Of a DNA stretch of 64,000 nt, positions 28,140 to 37,423 are shown one piece after another. This DNA is from UA16 sp002292325 (GTDB taxonomy: Bacteria > Bacteroidota > Bacteroidia > Flavobacteriales_D > Sanyastnellaceae). The position numbers were made by a program, and so were the translations under genes. Below the pieces are notes generated by a model that searched no databases, had not been told where the DNA came from, and worked only from the letters and a program-made list of their open reading frames with translations. The DNA lies in the NCBI GenBank assembly GCA_943788645.1, contig CALSRC010000010.1, positions 62,001-126,000 on the forward strand, read 5' to 3'. Positions within the stretch are counted from its first letter, which is position 1. The number at the start of each line of letters is the position of its first letter.

Positions 28140-28878
28140 TCAGCCCCGCGTTGTCACCCGGCCGTTGAGCGCGGTTTCGACGGCGCGCCAATCCGGCATG
28201 TGCTCCGTGAGGATGGCTTGAAAACGGGCTCCGTGCGACGGCTCGATCAAATGGGCGAGCTCGTGCAGCACGACGTAATCCATGGCGCTGGACGGTTGCT
28301 TGACGAGCTCGAGGTTGAAAACGACATCGCCGCTTCGCGTGCGGCACGCCCCCCACTTTCGCTTCATGGCGCGGATGCGAATCTTGGTGGTTTTCACGCC
28401 GAGGCGTTGCTCCCACTCCGGCACCAGCACGTCCAGGCGCTGTTGCAACTCCCGGCGGTACGCCCGGTCGATGTGGCGCTTGATTTCCGCGGGAGTCGCG
28501 GGGATCGCGGGCGTGGACGACGAGGCGCGGTTCTTCGGGCGGTTCCGTTGCGCCTTCGGACTCCCTGAAACTCCGCGCCTGAAACTCGGCTCCGGGGCGG
28601 CCTGCCGCCGCATGGATTTCCAACGGATACGGATGCCCCAAAAATGGGTGTTCTTCACCGTGCGTGTAAGTGAGTTCGGGACGCGGAGGCATCGCTGCGA
28701 TGCGCGCTTGCTGCTTTCGAATCCAGGGCGCTTTGGCCGCCACGAACTCGGCGATGAACGCTTCGGACGTGCGGCGCGGCGCCGAGACCGTCACCCGACC
28801 ATCGGGCGTGTGGATCCGCAAGTTGACGTTTTTGACGCGCTTGCGGGTGAGCTCGTATTCAATGCCGGCGGAGGTCAT
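28140..28878 (-). CDS. YgjP-type (DUF45) metallopeptidase, frameshifted
   Basis: The C-terminal half has HELAHLIEPSHGARF, the zinc site of the YgjP/SprT-like metallopeptidase family, preceded by KWGACRTRSGDVVFNLELVK. The N-terminal half (from ATG 28878: IEYELTRKRVKNVNLRIHTP, GRVTVSAPRR, AAKAPWIRKQQARI) is in another frame, and the two meet near 28500 (LVVHARDP then TPAEIKRHIDRAYRREL). The combined length of about 245 residues fits the family. A single-base error or mutation near 28490-28515 explains the break. These proteins are cytoplasmic, and some are linked to type I restriction loci. Confidence 0.75.
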
Positions 28879-28956
28879 GGGGTGAAGGTAAGGAGCGAAA
28901 AACGGGAAATAAAGTGAGCTGAAAAGCAAGAAATCAACCTTGGGCCAACTGCGCTT

Positions 28957-29356
28957 TTAACCGCCCACGACGGGTTTGTATGCGCTCCAATTGGCATACA
29001 CCAGGAGGGCATTGAGGGCAAAGATTCCGCCCATGATCAGCAGGTGACTGGGCACCATGAATACGCCCCAGGCCAACATTCCCACGCTGTAAGGAAACGC
29101 CACCAACACACCCAACGGCTCGCGCTTCGGCAGCAGCATGAGCACGCCCGCAATCAACTTCGTGGTGCAGATCATGGGCAACAAAAACTTCGTGGCGAGC
29201 ACGGCAAGCACAAACGCCTCTGCCCCTGCTTCCGGATACCCCGTTGCCATGATGGTCGGATCGCCCCAATACACCGTGTACAAGTGCTTGGCTCCTGAAA
29301 CGATGAGGAACAGCGCGAAGAGCGATGCGCAGGGCGGTGTGGAGTTTGGGGTTCAT
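28957..29356 (-). CDS. DoxX-like four-helix membrane protein, frameshifted near the start
   Basis: The uninterrupted part (from 29283) reads YTVYWGDPTIMATGYPEAGA, then helices LAVLATKFLLPMI, KLIAGVLMLLPKR, PYSVGMLAWGVFMV and LLIMGGIFALNALL, as in DoxX/DoxD-like proteins. The frame is open further upstream (ALFLIVSGAKHLYTVYW, the conserved first helix), while the likely start MNPKLHTALRIAL (ATG at 29354-29356) is in the neighbouring frame; a one-base shift near 29310 reconciles them. Function unknown; DoxX proteins are associated with redox or quinone processes at the inner membrane. Confidence 0.7.
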
Positions 29357-29381
29357 GGGGGAGAAGCGATAATTAGAGAGT

Positions 29382-30292
29382 CTAGTTTATCCATTTCTTG
29401 GCCTTTCGCCAATTCTTCTGCAAGATGGGCCGATGAAAGCTCGTATCGCCATATGACGGCTCACCTGTAAAATGACAAAAAGCTTCTGGATAATCACCAT
29501 CTCCAAATTGAGCCCAAGAATTGAAGGCTGCTCCAGACAACGGACGCATCACATCGAAAGGAATTGATTGACCCGTTCGAATGCAAAATCCTTGGGGCAT
29601 TCGATTATGCTCTGGCGGTTCATGCGACTTCTCCCTCTTCTTCTGCTTTTTTTTCTTTGGAAAAAGGTGATCGTCTCTTGTGCTGCCTCAAGTGATTTTT
29701 TTTCAGCTCTTTTTTCACTTGCTCGTTTCTTCCCTTCTGAATCTTCAGGAATTTCAATTTTATCAATCTGCGTCTCGGATCCAACATAACTTTGAGTCAA
29801 GCCCATGAGGCCTTTCTTGAATTCGGGCACCCGATTGAAAACTACAGCGGCTTGATCAATCACTTCTTTAAAATAGTGCCAGCTCTCTGCATCCAACTGA
29901 CTTCGTTTGATCCTGCCAACTTCTGACTCCACACCCACCTCAATATTATTATCCTGAGAGTAGTCGTAGAGGTTCATCGAGGTCAATAAAGAACGGCTTT
30001 CGTTCGCATAGAATTTTGCGTGCAAGCGCTCGTCGTAGACGATTTTTATGTTCGGCATCTCCGTAAGAAATCTCAGAGCCTCTGGATCAAAGCTCTTATG
30101 GTATTTTCCTTCACTTTTCCCGAAACAAATCTGAATCTGGCACTCAGGACGCTTCTTGAGTAGCTTCAAACCATCCAAGTACCGATGATTCAACTTGATG
30201 AACGGGCTCACCAAAATCAAAGTTTCTTGAGCTTCTTGGATGATGGCTTCAACGCAAGCATTCAAAGCGTGGCCTTGGAGAAATTTAGACAT
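29382..30292 (-). CDS. PLD-family nuclease-like protein, third gene of the mcrBC operon (frameshifted)
   Basis: Begins MSKFLQGHALNACVEAII with PLD-like strands (ETLILVSPFIKLNHRYLDGL) and one HKD-type site, RLHAKFYANESRSLLTSMN (His-x-Lys, with Glu in place of the usual Asp, then Ser-x-Asn). After residue about 215 the frame breaks in an A8 run at about 29650; one extra A restores QKKREKSHEPPEHNRMPQGF, then CIRTGQSIPFD, a Cys/His-rich tail with CHFTGE, ending at 29382. One-HKD PLD proteins act as dimeric nucleases or phosphodiesterases. It sits 46 bp downstream of mcrC on the same strand, so a role as accessory effector of the restriction system is inferred. Confidence 0.72.
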
Positions 30293-30338
30293 AACTTTTA
30301 CTTTTTCGAGATCAGGCTGGCGTCAAAGATCTTTTTAA

Positions 30339-31644
30339 TTAACCGGAATAGGCACCTCTGGCGAAAGTGACAACTTCAATTTCTCTGCGATTGAATGGCC
30401 GATCTTCCAAGTTTAGTCGACCTTCATTATTCAGCACACCAACAAAGCCTAATTTACATTCATTGACTTCATCCATGGAATGCTGGACCCAAAAATGTCC
30501 CAAGACTTCTTGACGTGGAAAAGTCGTGGGGTATAGTAGCATGCTCCGACTGGATTTCCAATAAGCATTATAAACGAACATCTGCTTTAAATCATCATCG
30601 CTTGGACGAGGAAAATTGGCATCAAGCACCTTCCACTTCGTATCGATCACAAATGTTTCCAAGCCATCCGCAGTGGGCATCGAAATCACTAAATCAGGAC
30701 GAACATTGCGGCTTCGACCGAGCGTCGTATTCTCCCAAAAGCGCATCTGATTTTGCGGCTCCACCTTCAGGCCGGGAATCTTCACCCGCAGAAGCATGCG
30801 GTACACATACTCTTCCCAAAGGACATTCATATCAAACATCAGAGCGAGCATATTCTCACGGCCTGATTGGATGTCAGGGGAATAATTCAAAAGAATCATT
30901 TTGGCAATGTTGAGCGCTTTTTGGTACCGACTCAAAGCGCGATCATCTCCCAATCCCTGAAAATGACGGGCTTGGATTTCTTTCCGTCGAATAGGTGGAA
31001 ACAGCACCGTTAACTGCGCGATGCGTTGATTGAGACTCGGACTCTGCGTTAACTCCGAAATGGCATGCAATCCTTCCATGAGAATTTGATTCACCACATT
31101 TTCATGATCGTAGACCTGGTGCTTGGTGAAAAATCGTTCTTGGTGAATCAGGTTTTGTTGAATTTGTTGGGCAAACAGGATCTGGCCTTTCAAGCTTGGA
31201 GTGTTCCCTGCTTTGCGACGGTATTTCTTAATCAATCCTTGTCGCAAGAGCACCTCGACCTCATCCAAGTACATTTCGAAATACAACTCCAAAATGGAAT
31301 GGTGACGTTTGCGCAGGTTGGTTTCCGAGACCGTGTGCACATTGATCTTCTTGCAAATGCGCAGCATGTCTAAGAGGACCGAGTGCCAGACCGAATACTC
31401 CGATTTTTCGCCGTTGTTTCGATCTGATTTGGGCAAGACTTCAATGGTCAGCCCCCCGATCTGAATGACCCCCACATAACTTTTGAACTTGACCCCGTCA
31501 CGAATTCCCGTGAAGTACTTGTTGTCATGTGCGGTCGTTGAAATCGTAAAGCCTCGCCAATTCAATTTCGCTCAAGAATCGACCCATCGCGTCAGGACGC
31601 CGGGTCAATCGTTCATGTTCAAAAACCTGCAGAAGCCGTCTCAT
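30339..31644 (-). CDS. mcrC: McrC-type nuclease subunit of a modification-dependent restriction system (frameshifted near start)
   Basis: The main frame contains FKSYVGVIQIGGLTIEVLPK, the signature of McrC N-terminal regions, and a C-terminal PD-(D/E)xK nuclease core: RPDLVISMP followed by FVIDTKWKVLD. McrC associates with the McrB GTPase and cuts DNA. The main open frame starts only at a TTG near 31565, but the adjacent frame supplies the expected N-terminus MRRLLQVFEHERLTRRPDAM from an ATG at 31644, joining near 31540 (LYDFNDRT, then HDNKYFTGIRDG) if one base is added. I use 31644. Operon: mcrB, 68 bp, mcrC, 46 bp, PLD nuclease. Confidence 0.85.
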
Positions 31645-31712
31645 CGCTTACGACGCATAGATGGATTTAAAATCCCACTTTTCTTCTGGTGCTATATGGT
31701 AGACTCGGCGTT

Positions 31713-34700
31713 CTAAGAGCTCAGTTGACCAAGCACTTCGTCATACCCGTGATTTCCCGCAAACACACTTTCGGCCTGTGCCTCGGAAGGTTCTATGAAT
31801 TTTCCTCCCAAAATGAGGCTCAACTTGCCCATGTCCGAGAAGAAATACTCTTCAAGCAACGGAATGATCTTGTCCTTGAATGCCACCTTCAAGTCTTCCA
31901 CCGTCTCCACCTCCATGAGGTAAGAATGTCCGATGCGGTAGTCCTTATCGCGAAGCAATTCAATGCGGCGGTTGATGGCATCGAGCATGCGCGGCAAATC
32001 AATGCCCTCTGGCTTGATCACCCCTTTGGTCGCTTTCAACTTTCCGTGGTCTGCGATGATGGTGGAATCAGGCGCCATCTCCTTGAAAGAAAATCGACGA
32101 CGCAGGGCCGAGTCCAAGGCCTCAACACTCCGATCCGCCGTATTCATGGTGCCAATGATGTGCAGATTTGAAGGGACCGAAAATGTCGCTTTGGAGTAGG
32201 GCAAGGTGGCACTAAGCGCCTCGCGCTGTCCTGCTCGTTTATTGGGCTCGATGAGCGTGATCAACTCTCCGAAAATGGCGGATACATTGCCGCGATTGAT
32301 CTCATCGATGATGAGGACATAGTTTTTGGATTTCTTTTGAGCCAAATCGTCTTTTTCTTTGAGGAAAAAGGCTGGGTTGACCTCTCGCTTGTCCATTTTG
32401 TATATGGTCTTTTGAGAGAGGTTCTTGTTGTACAGCTCTCCAGAGGGGATGTCCTTTCCAGCGTATGACCAATCCACTTGTCGGAAGTGATTCCAATGGG
32501 GGTTGTTGGGAAATGGCGATTGCTCTTTGAACTCATAAGGCCCTGTCACTTTTCCGATTGCCCTCACATAGCGGTTGCCATTTGAGACCACCACAAAGCT
32601 GCCTTCCTTCAAGTGATTCACAAACAAATTCATCGCAGTCACATCGTACGCACCCAATCCCTCCTGAGCTCCTATTTTCCGAATGTCTGCTTCGCTCTTT
32701 CCCGAGTAGTCGAGGCCTCCGCCAAACCCCAGGGATATGCACTCATTTTCGATGCAGTATTCGTAAACCTCATCGTCATCCCGATCCCGGGTGTTTCCCA
32801 ATGAAGTTTTATAAAATTCTGCTTGCTTAAATTGCGCTGCGGTCAGACTAATGCTGTGTTTCTCTGGGTGTGTGACCAAGCTATCGCCTGCAATGCGGCA
32901 CATATTTTTGAAGATCCCATCCTCGATAGCGTACTTCAGGAATTCATCGCCCGCCTCCGGCGGGGAAGGTTTGATCCCCTCGATGAAGTCTTCGTAACTC
33001 ATGGATTGATGGAACGTCGCAAAGCCGATTTGACCTTTGGCCTCGTTGTCGTCGTTGAGCTGCAATTCCTGGAAACGAGCACGAAGCGCACTGCGATCGT
33101 CCTTTTGAGCTGCATAGAATTCAGGATCGACAATCTTCAACGCCTCGTTGATGGTATTGTAAGTCTTTCCAGTCCCGGGAGGGCCGAAGAAAATTTGATT
33201 GAGGTTTGAACTAGGCATATTGACTTGTGCTCGATTTAAAAACTGGACAAACTGATCGACAGAGGCTGAGAAAAATCCTTTTTCTCCATACGATGAAGCA
33301 GGGGTGTAGTGATACTTTCCGGGGACTTTCCTTTGATTTTCTATCAAGTCATCATAAAGCTTTTTTAATTTTTGCTGGTCCTTTTCTTTGTAGACTGAGA
33401 TCTTGAAATGAGACTCAAGAATCTCAATGGCTTTTAAATATGAGGAGGCAGCGCCAGAAGTAAACTCTTGGGCATCGATCAACCAGCGTTTAAACAAAGT
33501 CCGGATTTCTGCTTTGCTAGCAGTCTGAGAGGCCTTTTCAAATGCTTGAGCAAAAACCAATTCCCGATAGGCAGCATCAAAAAATGTTTTCTCCATCGCT
33601 TCAGAACCGTCCGCGCGGTAACTCGACTTCGTAGTTTTCGCCAGCTCCGAATGCGCAGAACGCTTCAGGATCCCCATCTTATTGCGGACACCTTCGATCG
33701 AATCAGCTTCCTTCAACCAATTTTGCTCGTCTTCTGAGGTGTCGATATACCGATATCGCGAGGTGCTTTGCTGTCGTTCAATGACAGCAGTGTATCTCTG
33801 TCCTATGGTCAGCCCGATTGCCCCTTTGTCTTGCGGCAAGGAATAGCACACCCGCTCATCGCCTGCACTTACCTCTAGATCACTCAAAACCTCAGCGATG
33901 ACTTCCCAAAGCCCCTCTGCATCTGCCTGGCCTATCATCTTGAGCATCGCAACGAGTCGCTGCTCCGACTCTTTCCCACCCTCCTCACTCACATTCAAGT
34001 ATGTACCAACGGAGTACATGAAGTCCTGAACAAGCATGTTATCGTCGTCGTCGAAAGTGATCGATTCAGGCAACCTTGCGTGATGAAGGGCCATCAGTTC
34101 TTCGTCATCCTTGAGAACGCTCTTCAGCTCTTCGCACATCAAGAGGAAGTCTTCGATAACTTTATACTCCTTCCTTGTGCCTCTCCCAAACGGGGGCCAG
34201 AACTTACTGACCTTACAGAAGTCATCAAACATCCGCTTCTTATAAAAGAAGTATCGGTCGGGATATCTTAAGGTGAGGTACAGAACCATGGCCCGGTCAC
34301 TTTGATAGTGATCCCAATCTGGATTGTTTGGATGCACCTCATCCTTCACTACAGAAGATTTTTCTTCGAAATCCCTGATCCGATCAAGAAGCGATCGTTC
34401 CTCATCAAACAACTCATGCAACATAGCGCTTATCGTTTCCGGTCGCTCAGCAGCGAAATCCGTCAATGCTTTGTAAGGGAGATAATGAACGCCACTCCAT
34501 AAATTATTTGCGTTCTTATTCATAAATGAACGCTCGATATTCTGAAGAATATTTGAACCTGAATGATTGTCCACCCAATTATCCTGAAACCATTGGACCG
34601 TTTCCCATTTGTAGAGCTCGTTGTAGACCCTGTCCTCTGGCAGTGACTCGAATGTTCCTGAAATCAACTGTTTGTAGAGGCCAATAAAGCGACCGATCTG

Positions 34701-34970
34701 ACTTGAATTCGATTTTGGAATGATCAGAATCCCTAATCGTTCGAACGCCTTGAAGCAAGGTGTGTTTCGACCTCCTTTGAAATTGTTTTTCGGTGCTTTG
34801 CCCGTTGCATGCTCGTTGGCATAAGCCATTAGCGCCTTTGGCGAATGCAATTCACCATCGACTTCGACATCAAAATAGAGAGAATGGGCAAAGCCTATAG
34901 GTAGTCCTTTGGACTTAATGTCTTGCACTCCTCGTTGCACGTGCTCGAGTTGCACTGTTTCAAATTTCAT
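31713..34970 (-). CDS. mcrB: McrB-like AAA+ GTPase with large insertion in the motor domain
   Basis: 1085 residues. The C-terminal motor has Walker A GPPGTGKT (596-603), Walker B VLIIDEINRGN (about 885-895) and the McrB-specific MNTADRS (942-948), with ALRRRF as arginine-finger region. The N-terminal about 590 residues are a mixed alpha/beta head (GFAHSLYFDVEVDGELHSPK) and a long helical part. Between Walker A and Walker B lies an insertion of about 170 residues (700-875) containing SFVVVSNGNRYVRAIGKVTG and RQVDWSYAGKDIP, which resembles EVE/PUA-like modified-base readers. McrB recognises modified DNA and drives McrC cleavage. Surrounding DNA is more A/T-rich than the window average. Divergent from the hsdM stub (95 bp). 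Confidence 0.9.
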   Translation of the reverse strand: MKFETVQLEHVQRGVQDIKSKGLPIGFAHSLYFDVEVDGELHSPKALMAYANEHATGKAPKNNFKGGRNTPCFKAFERLGILIIPKSNSSQIGRFIGLYKQLISGTFESLPEDRVYNELYKWETVQWFQDNWVDNHSGSNILQNIERSFMNKNANNLWSGVHYLPYKALTDFAAERPETISAMLHELFDEERSLLDRIRDFEEKSSVVKDEVHPNNPDWDHYQSDRAMVLYLTLRYPDRYFFYKKRMFDDFCKVSKFWPPFGRGTRKEYKVIEDFLLMCEELKSVLKDDEELMALHHARLPESITFDDDDNMLVQDFMYSVGTYLNVSEEGGKESEQRLVAMLKMIGQADAEGLWEVIAEVLSDLEVSAGDERVCYSLPQDKGAIGLTIGQRYTAVIERQQSTSRYRYIDTSEDEQNWLKEADSIEGVRNKMGILKRSAHSELAKTTKSSYRADGSEAMEKTFFDAAYRELVFAQAFEKASQTASKAEIRTLFKRWLIDAQEFTSGAASSYLKAIEILESHFKISVYKEKDQQKLKKLYDDLIENQRKVPGKYHYTPASSYGEKGFFSASVDQFVQFLNRAQVNMPSSNLNQIFFGPPGTGKTYNTINEALKIVDPEFYAAQKDDRSALRARFQELQLNDDNEAKGQIGFATFHQSMSYEDFIEGIKPSPPEAGDEFLKYAIEDGIFKNMCRIAGDSLVTHPEKHSISLTAAQFKQAEFYKTSLGNTRDRDDDEVYEYCIENECISLGFGGGLDYSGKSEADIRKIGAQEGLGAYDVTAMNLFVNHLKEGSFVVVSNGNRYVRAIGKVTGPYEFKEQSPFPNNPHWNHFRQVDWSYAGKDIPSGELYNKNLSQKTIYKMDKREVNPAFFLKEKDDLAQKKSKNYVLIIDEINRGNVSAIFGELITLIEPNKRAGQREALSATLPYSKATFSVPSNLHIIGTMNTADRSVEALDSALRRRFSFKEMAPDSTIIADHGKLKATKGVIKPEGIDLPRMLDAINRRIELLRDKDYRIGHSYLMEVETVEDLKVAFKDKIIPLLEEYFFSDMGKLSLILGGKFIEPSEAQAESVFAGNHGYDEVLGQLSS

Positions 34971-35065
34971 GGGAATCGTTTACTCATTGCGTCACACGAC
35001 TTGAACAAAGTAAACAAATTCTGTTAGTTATTTCTAATTCCGTCTTTTCGTAGCTTTAGGCGACT

Positions 35066-35255
35066 ATGACGAATCACACCGCCAACCTCCACGCCCGACT
35101 CTGGGACATCGCCAATACCCTGCGGGGCAAGATGGGCGCCGATGAATTTCTGGACTACATCTTGGGCTTCATCTTTTACAAGTACTTGAGCGAGAAGATG
35201 AACAGCTATGCCGACGAGCTGCTCAAGCCGGACGGCAAGTCTTATGCGCACCTTG
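35066..35255 (+). pseudogene. hsdM: hsdM 5' stub (type I restriction methyltransferase N-terminus only)
   Basis: From ATG 35066 the frame reads NLHARLWDIANTLRGKMGAD, EFLDYILGFIFYKYLSEKM and NSYADELLKPDGKSYAHL, the HsdM N-terminal helical domain. Homology stops near codon 61; the following bases instead encode, in another frame, a T9SS tail (next entry). No methyltransferase motifs, hsdS or hsdR follow. This is a deletion remnant or an assembly chimera. The formal open frame continues to 35452, but that part is not HsdM-like. Confidence 0.8.
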
Positions 35256-35363
35256 CGCGTCGCCGCGGGACAAAGCACCATCGACCTTTCAGACCTGGCT
35301 CCGGGCACGTACCTCATCGGTCCTGTCAACGGTCCCAAGCAACGTCTTTCTCGGGTGCGTTGA
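35244..35363 (+). pseudogene. Tail of a T9SS type A cargo protein fused onto the hsdM stub
   Basis: In the frame two bases offset from hsdM, the sequence reads TLRVAAGQSTIDLSDLAPGT, YLIGPVNGPKQRLSRVR and a stop at 35361-35363. The pattern IDLSDLAPGTYLI...RL is that of the last strands of type A T9SS sorting domains. No N-terminal part is present upstream, so the junction with hsdM lies at about 35240-35255. Confidence 0.6.
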
Positions 35364-35448
35364 ATGGTGCAACAAAAGAGCACAGGATGCCATTGTTGGT
35401 AATAATTTTGCTGGGTTTTACGTTCCATGTTCACACGCTTCAAGCCCC

Positions 35449-36045
35449 ATGAAATTCGCTCTCAGAACAGTTATCTTCCTCATTGGCTTCACCAGCTGCC
35501 ACTCAAAGCCACCATTCCAAAATGGTGACCTCATTTTTCACACGTCCAAATCGACGCAAAGTCAAATGATTCAGGATGTCACCCATTCGAAGTACAGCCA
35601 CGTCGGAATGATCTACATCCAAGAGGGCATTTCTTATGTCATGGAAGCCGTTCAACCGGTAAAAATTACGCCGTTGGAAGAATTCATTCAACGAGGAGTC
35701 AATGCAGAATATACCGTCATGAGGTATTCGGAAGATCTTTCTGAAGAAGACCTGAATCATATGCATGCCTATGGCTCTTCGCAAATCGGCAAGGACTACG
35801 ACTCTAGATTTCAATGGAGCAACACCACCATGTATTGTTCCGAGTTGGTCTATAAAATCTACGAAGCTGTGGGAGTCGAACTGTGCGAGAAAAACACCTT
35901 CGCACATTATAACCTTTCATCTGCAGAGGTGCAGTCGGCCATCCGCAGACGCTACAAGACCGAGCTTGACTTCGATGAAGAGGTCGTGACACCGGTGGAT
36001 TTATCCAAAAGCACGCTGCTCTATACTGTGTTCGATAATTATTGA
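35449..36045 (+). CDS. YiiX/YebB-like NlpC/P60-superfamily cysteine hydrolase lipoprotein
   Basis: 198 residues; lipoprotein-type signal with FTSC. NGDLIFHTSK and THSKYSHVGMIY hold the histidine region and TMYCSELVYKIYE the catalytic cysteine region of the YiiX/YebB (PF05708) permuted papain-like family. These envelope enzymes are thought to hydrolyse amide or ester bonds in cell-wall or lipid substrates. The order (His before Cys) is the circular permutation typical of this family. It stands alone between the hsdM scar and the esterase gene. Confidence 0.85.
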   Translation: MKFALRTVIFLIGFTSCHSKPPFQNGDLIFHTSKSTQSQMIQDVTHSKYSHVGMIYIQEGISYVMEAVQPVKITPLEEFIQRGVNAEYTVMRYSEDLSEEDLNHMHAYGSSQIGKDYDSRFQWSNTTMYCSELVYKIYEAVGVELCEKNTFAHYNLSSAEVQSAIRRRYKTELDFDEEVVTPVDLSKSTLLYTVFDNY

Positions 36046-36152
36046 AGAGTCGCTGACTCCTGCCAATAGAACGGGTACCTTCTTTCAAGTCCTAGTGAGA
36101 AAGAAGTCATCCGGAACTTGCAAAGTTCCGCGATCCTTTGTTTCTTGAAATT

Positions 36153-37265
36153 ATGATCACACGCACCGCAATCACCCTTGGAATCATCTGTGGACTTTCC
36201 CTTTTCGGCGCATTCCGTGCTACCGCCCAAACGGAGCACACGTTCGAATTCAACGGAGTCGAACGCACCTATTTCCTCGACAGCCCCGTCGAATTCAACT
36301 CGGGAGCTGCGCTGGTCTTTGTCTTGCACGGATACGGCGGTACCGCGTGGTCGATGCGCAATTACTCGGGATGGTCAGCGTTGGCGGAAAGCGAAGGCAT
36401 CATGGTCTGCTATCCACAAGGTTCTCTGGACATCGAAGATTCACCGCACTGGAACGCAAATCTCGGTATCAGTGCTTCCAATGACCACGGATTTTTGAAT
36501 GCACTCGCTCAGCATCTTCAGACGACCTATTTCCTCAGTCCAGAGTGCACGTATTCCTGTGGCTTTTCCAATGGTGGTTATATGAGTTACTCGCTCGCCT
36601 GCAGCCATCCTGAGACGTTTCGAGCTGTGGGATCCGTGACGGGATCCATGAGCGAATTCGATTTTGACAACTGCAATCCCGAAGAAGCCGTTCCCGTCAT
36701 TCACTTTCATGGCACGGCAGATTATGTGGTGAATTACAACAACGGAGCTGGTGGCAATTGGGGCGACGAAGGGGTCGAAGAAATCATGGACCTCTGGACC
36801 GGCATGATGGGCACCACCGAAATGACCGAAACCGAATTGCCAAACCTCGAAGAAGTGGATGACAGTTCCGTCGACTTTTTTCGGCACCACGGCGCAGCCG
36901 GCGGCCAGGAATTTCACCATTACCGTGTGAATGGCGGCGGTCACCAGTGGTTCGGCGTCTGGGGCAACCAAGACATCCAAGCCACCGAGTTGCTCTGGGA
37001 CTTCTTCGAATCGCACTGCAGCGGTGAATTCACCGGCGTGGAGGAAGCCATGGCCACTGAGTCCGCGCTCGCCTTTTGGAATGGTGAACAGGTGGGCATT
37101 CTTGCTGATTGCAACCTCACCGCTTGGGATGCACAGGGCCGTCAAATCTGGCACCAAAAGCACGCCACACGAGGCACACGCATCGACCGGGGCCAATTGC
37201 AAGGCATCATGATGCTGCAGGCCATCGGAACAAATGGACAAAGTATCATCCTGCGAATTCACTGA
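36153..37265 (+). CDS. Secreted PHB-depolymerase / feruloyl-esterase-like alpha/beta hydrolase with T9SS-like tail
   Basis: 370 residues from ATG 36153 (an in-frame ATG 15 bases upstream is less likely), with signal peptide ending RATAQT. The alpha/beta-hydrolase features are LVFVLHGYGGTAWSMRN (oxyanion region), YSCGFSNGGYMSYSLA (GxSxGG nucleophile), VIHFHGTADYVVNYNNG (Asp region) and GGGHQWFG (His). This matches the LpqC/CE1-like polyhydroxybutyrate depolymerase and feruloyl esterase group. The last about 65 residues (AFWNGEQVGILADCNLTAWD, ending SIILRIH) look like a type A T9SS tail. A secreted polyester or carbohydrate esterase is inferred. Confidence 0.85.
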   Translation: MITRTAITLGIICGLSLFGAFRATAQTEHTFEFNGVERTYFLDSPVEFNSGAALVFVLHGYGGTAWSMRNYSGWSALAESEGIMVCYPQGSLDIEDSPHWNANLGISASNDHGFLNALAQHLQTTYFLSPECTYSCGFSNGGYMSYSLACSHPETFRAVGSVTGSMSEFDFDNCNPEEAVPVIHFHGTADYVVNYNNGAGGNWGDEGVEEIMDLWTGMMGTTEMTETELPNLEEVDDSSVDFFRHHGAAGGQEFHHYRVNGGGHQWFGVWGNQDIQATELLWDFFESHCSGEFTGVEEAMATESALAFWNGEQVGILADCNLTAWDAQGRQIWHQKHATRGTRIDRGQLQGIMMLQAIGTNGQSIILRIH

Positions 37266-37359
37266 TTACCAGCACAACCCTAGCAACCGCTTGTTGCGGT
37301 TCTGATGGCATCTGTACTTGACTTGGCTCCAAAACAGCTCTGAAAGACGAAACATAAGA

Positions 37360-37392
37360 CGAAAAAAAGGCCGCATTGAGCGGCCTTTTTCG
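37360..37392. terminator. Bidirectional terminator between convergent genes
   Basis: Stem GGCCGC/GCGGCC with loop ATTGA, flanked by a run of seven A on the left and five T on the right, so it works on both strands. It sits between the esterase (+) and the NTF2-like lipoprotein gene (-). Confidence 0.88.
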
Positions 37393-37423
37393 TTTTCATG
37401 CTTGGGATTGAACGACGCTTGTA

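Noticed and set aside
27355..28929. A 524-codon minus-strand open frame over the haloperoxidase and YgjP genes
   Set aside because: Only its first about 125 codons are real (YgjP N-terminus); the rest runs antisense through the haloperoxidase gene and has no recognisable protein features.
35066..35452. A 128-residue open frame read as a whole small protein
   Set aside because: Only the first about 61 codons resemble HsdM; the remainder follows another gene's DNA in the wrong frame.
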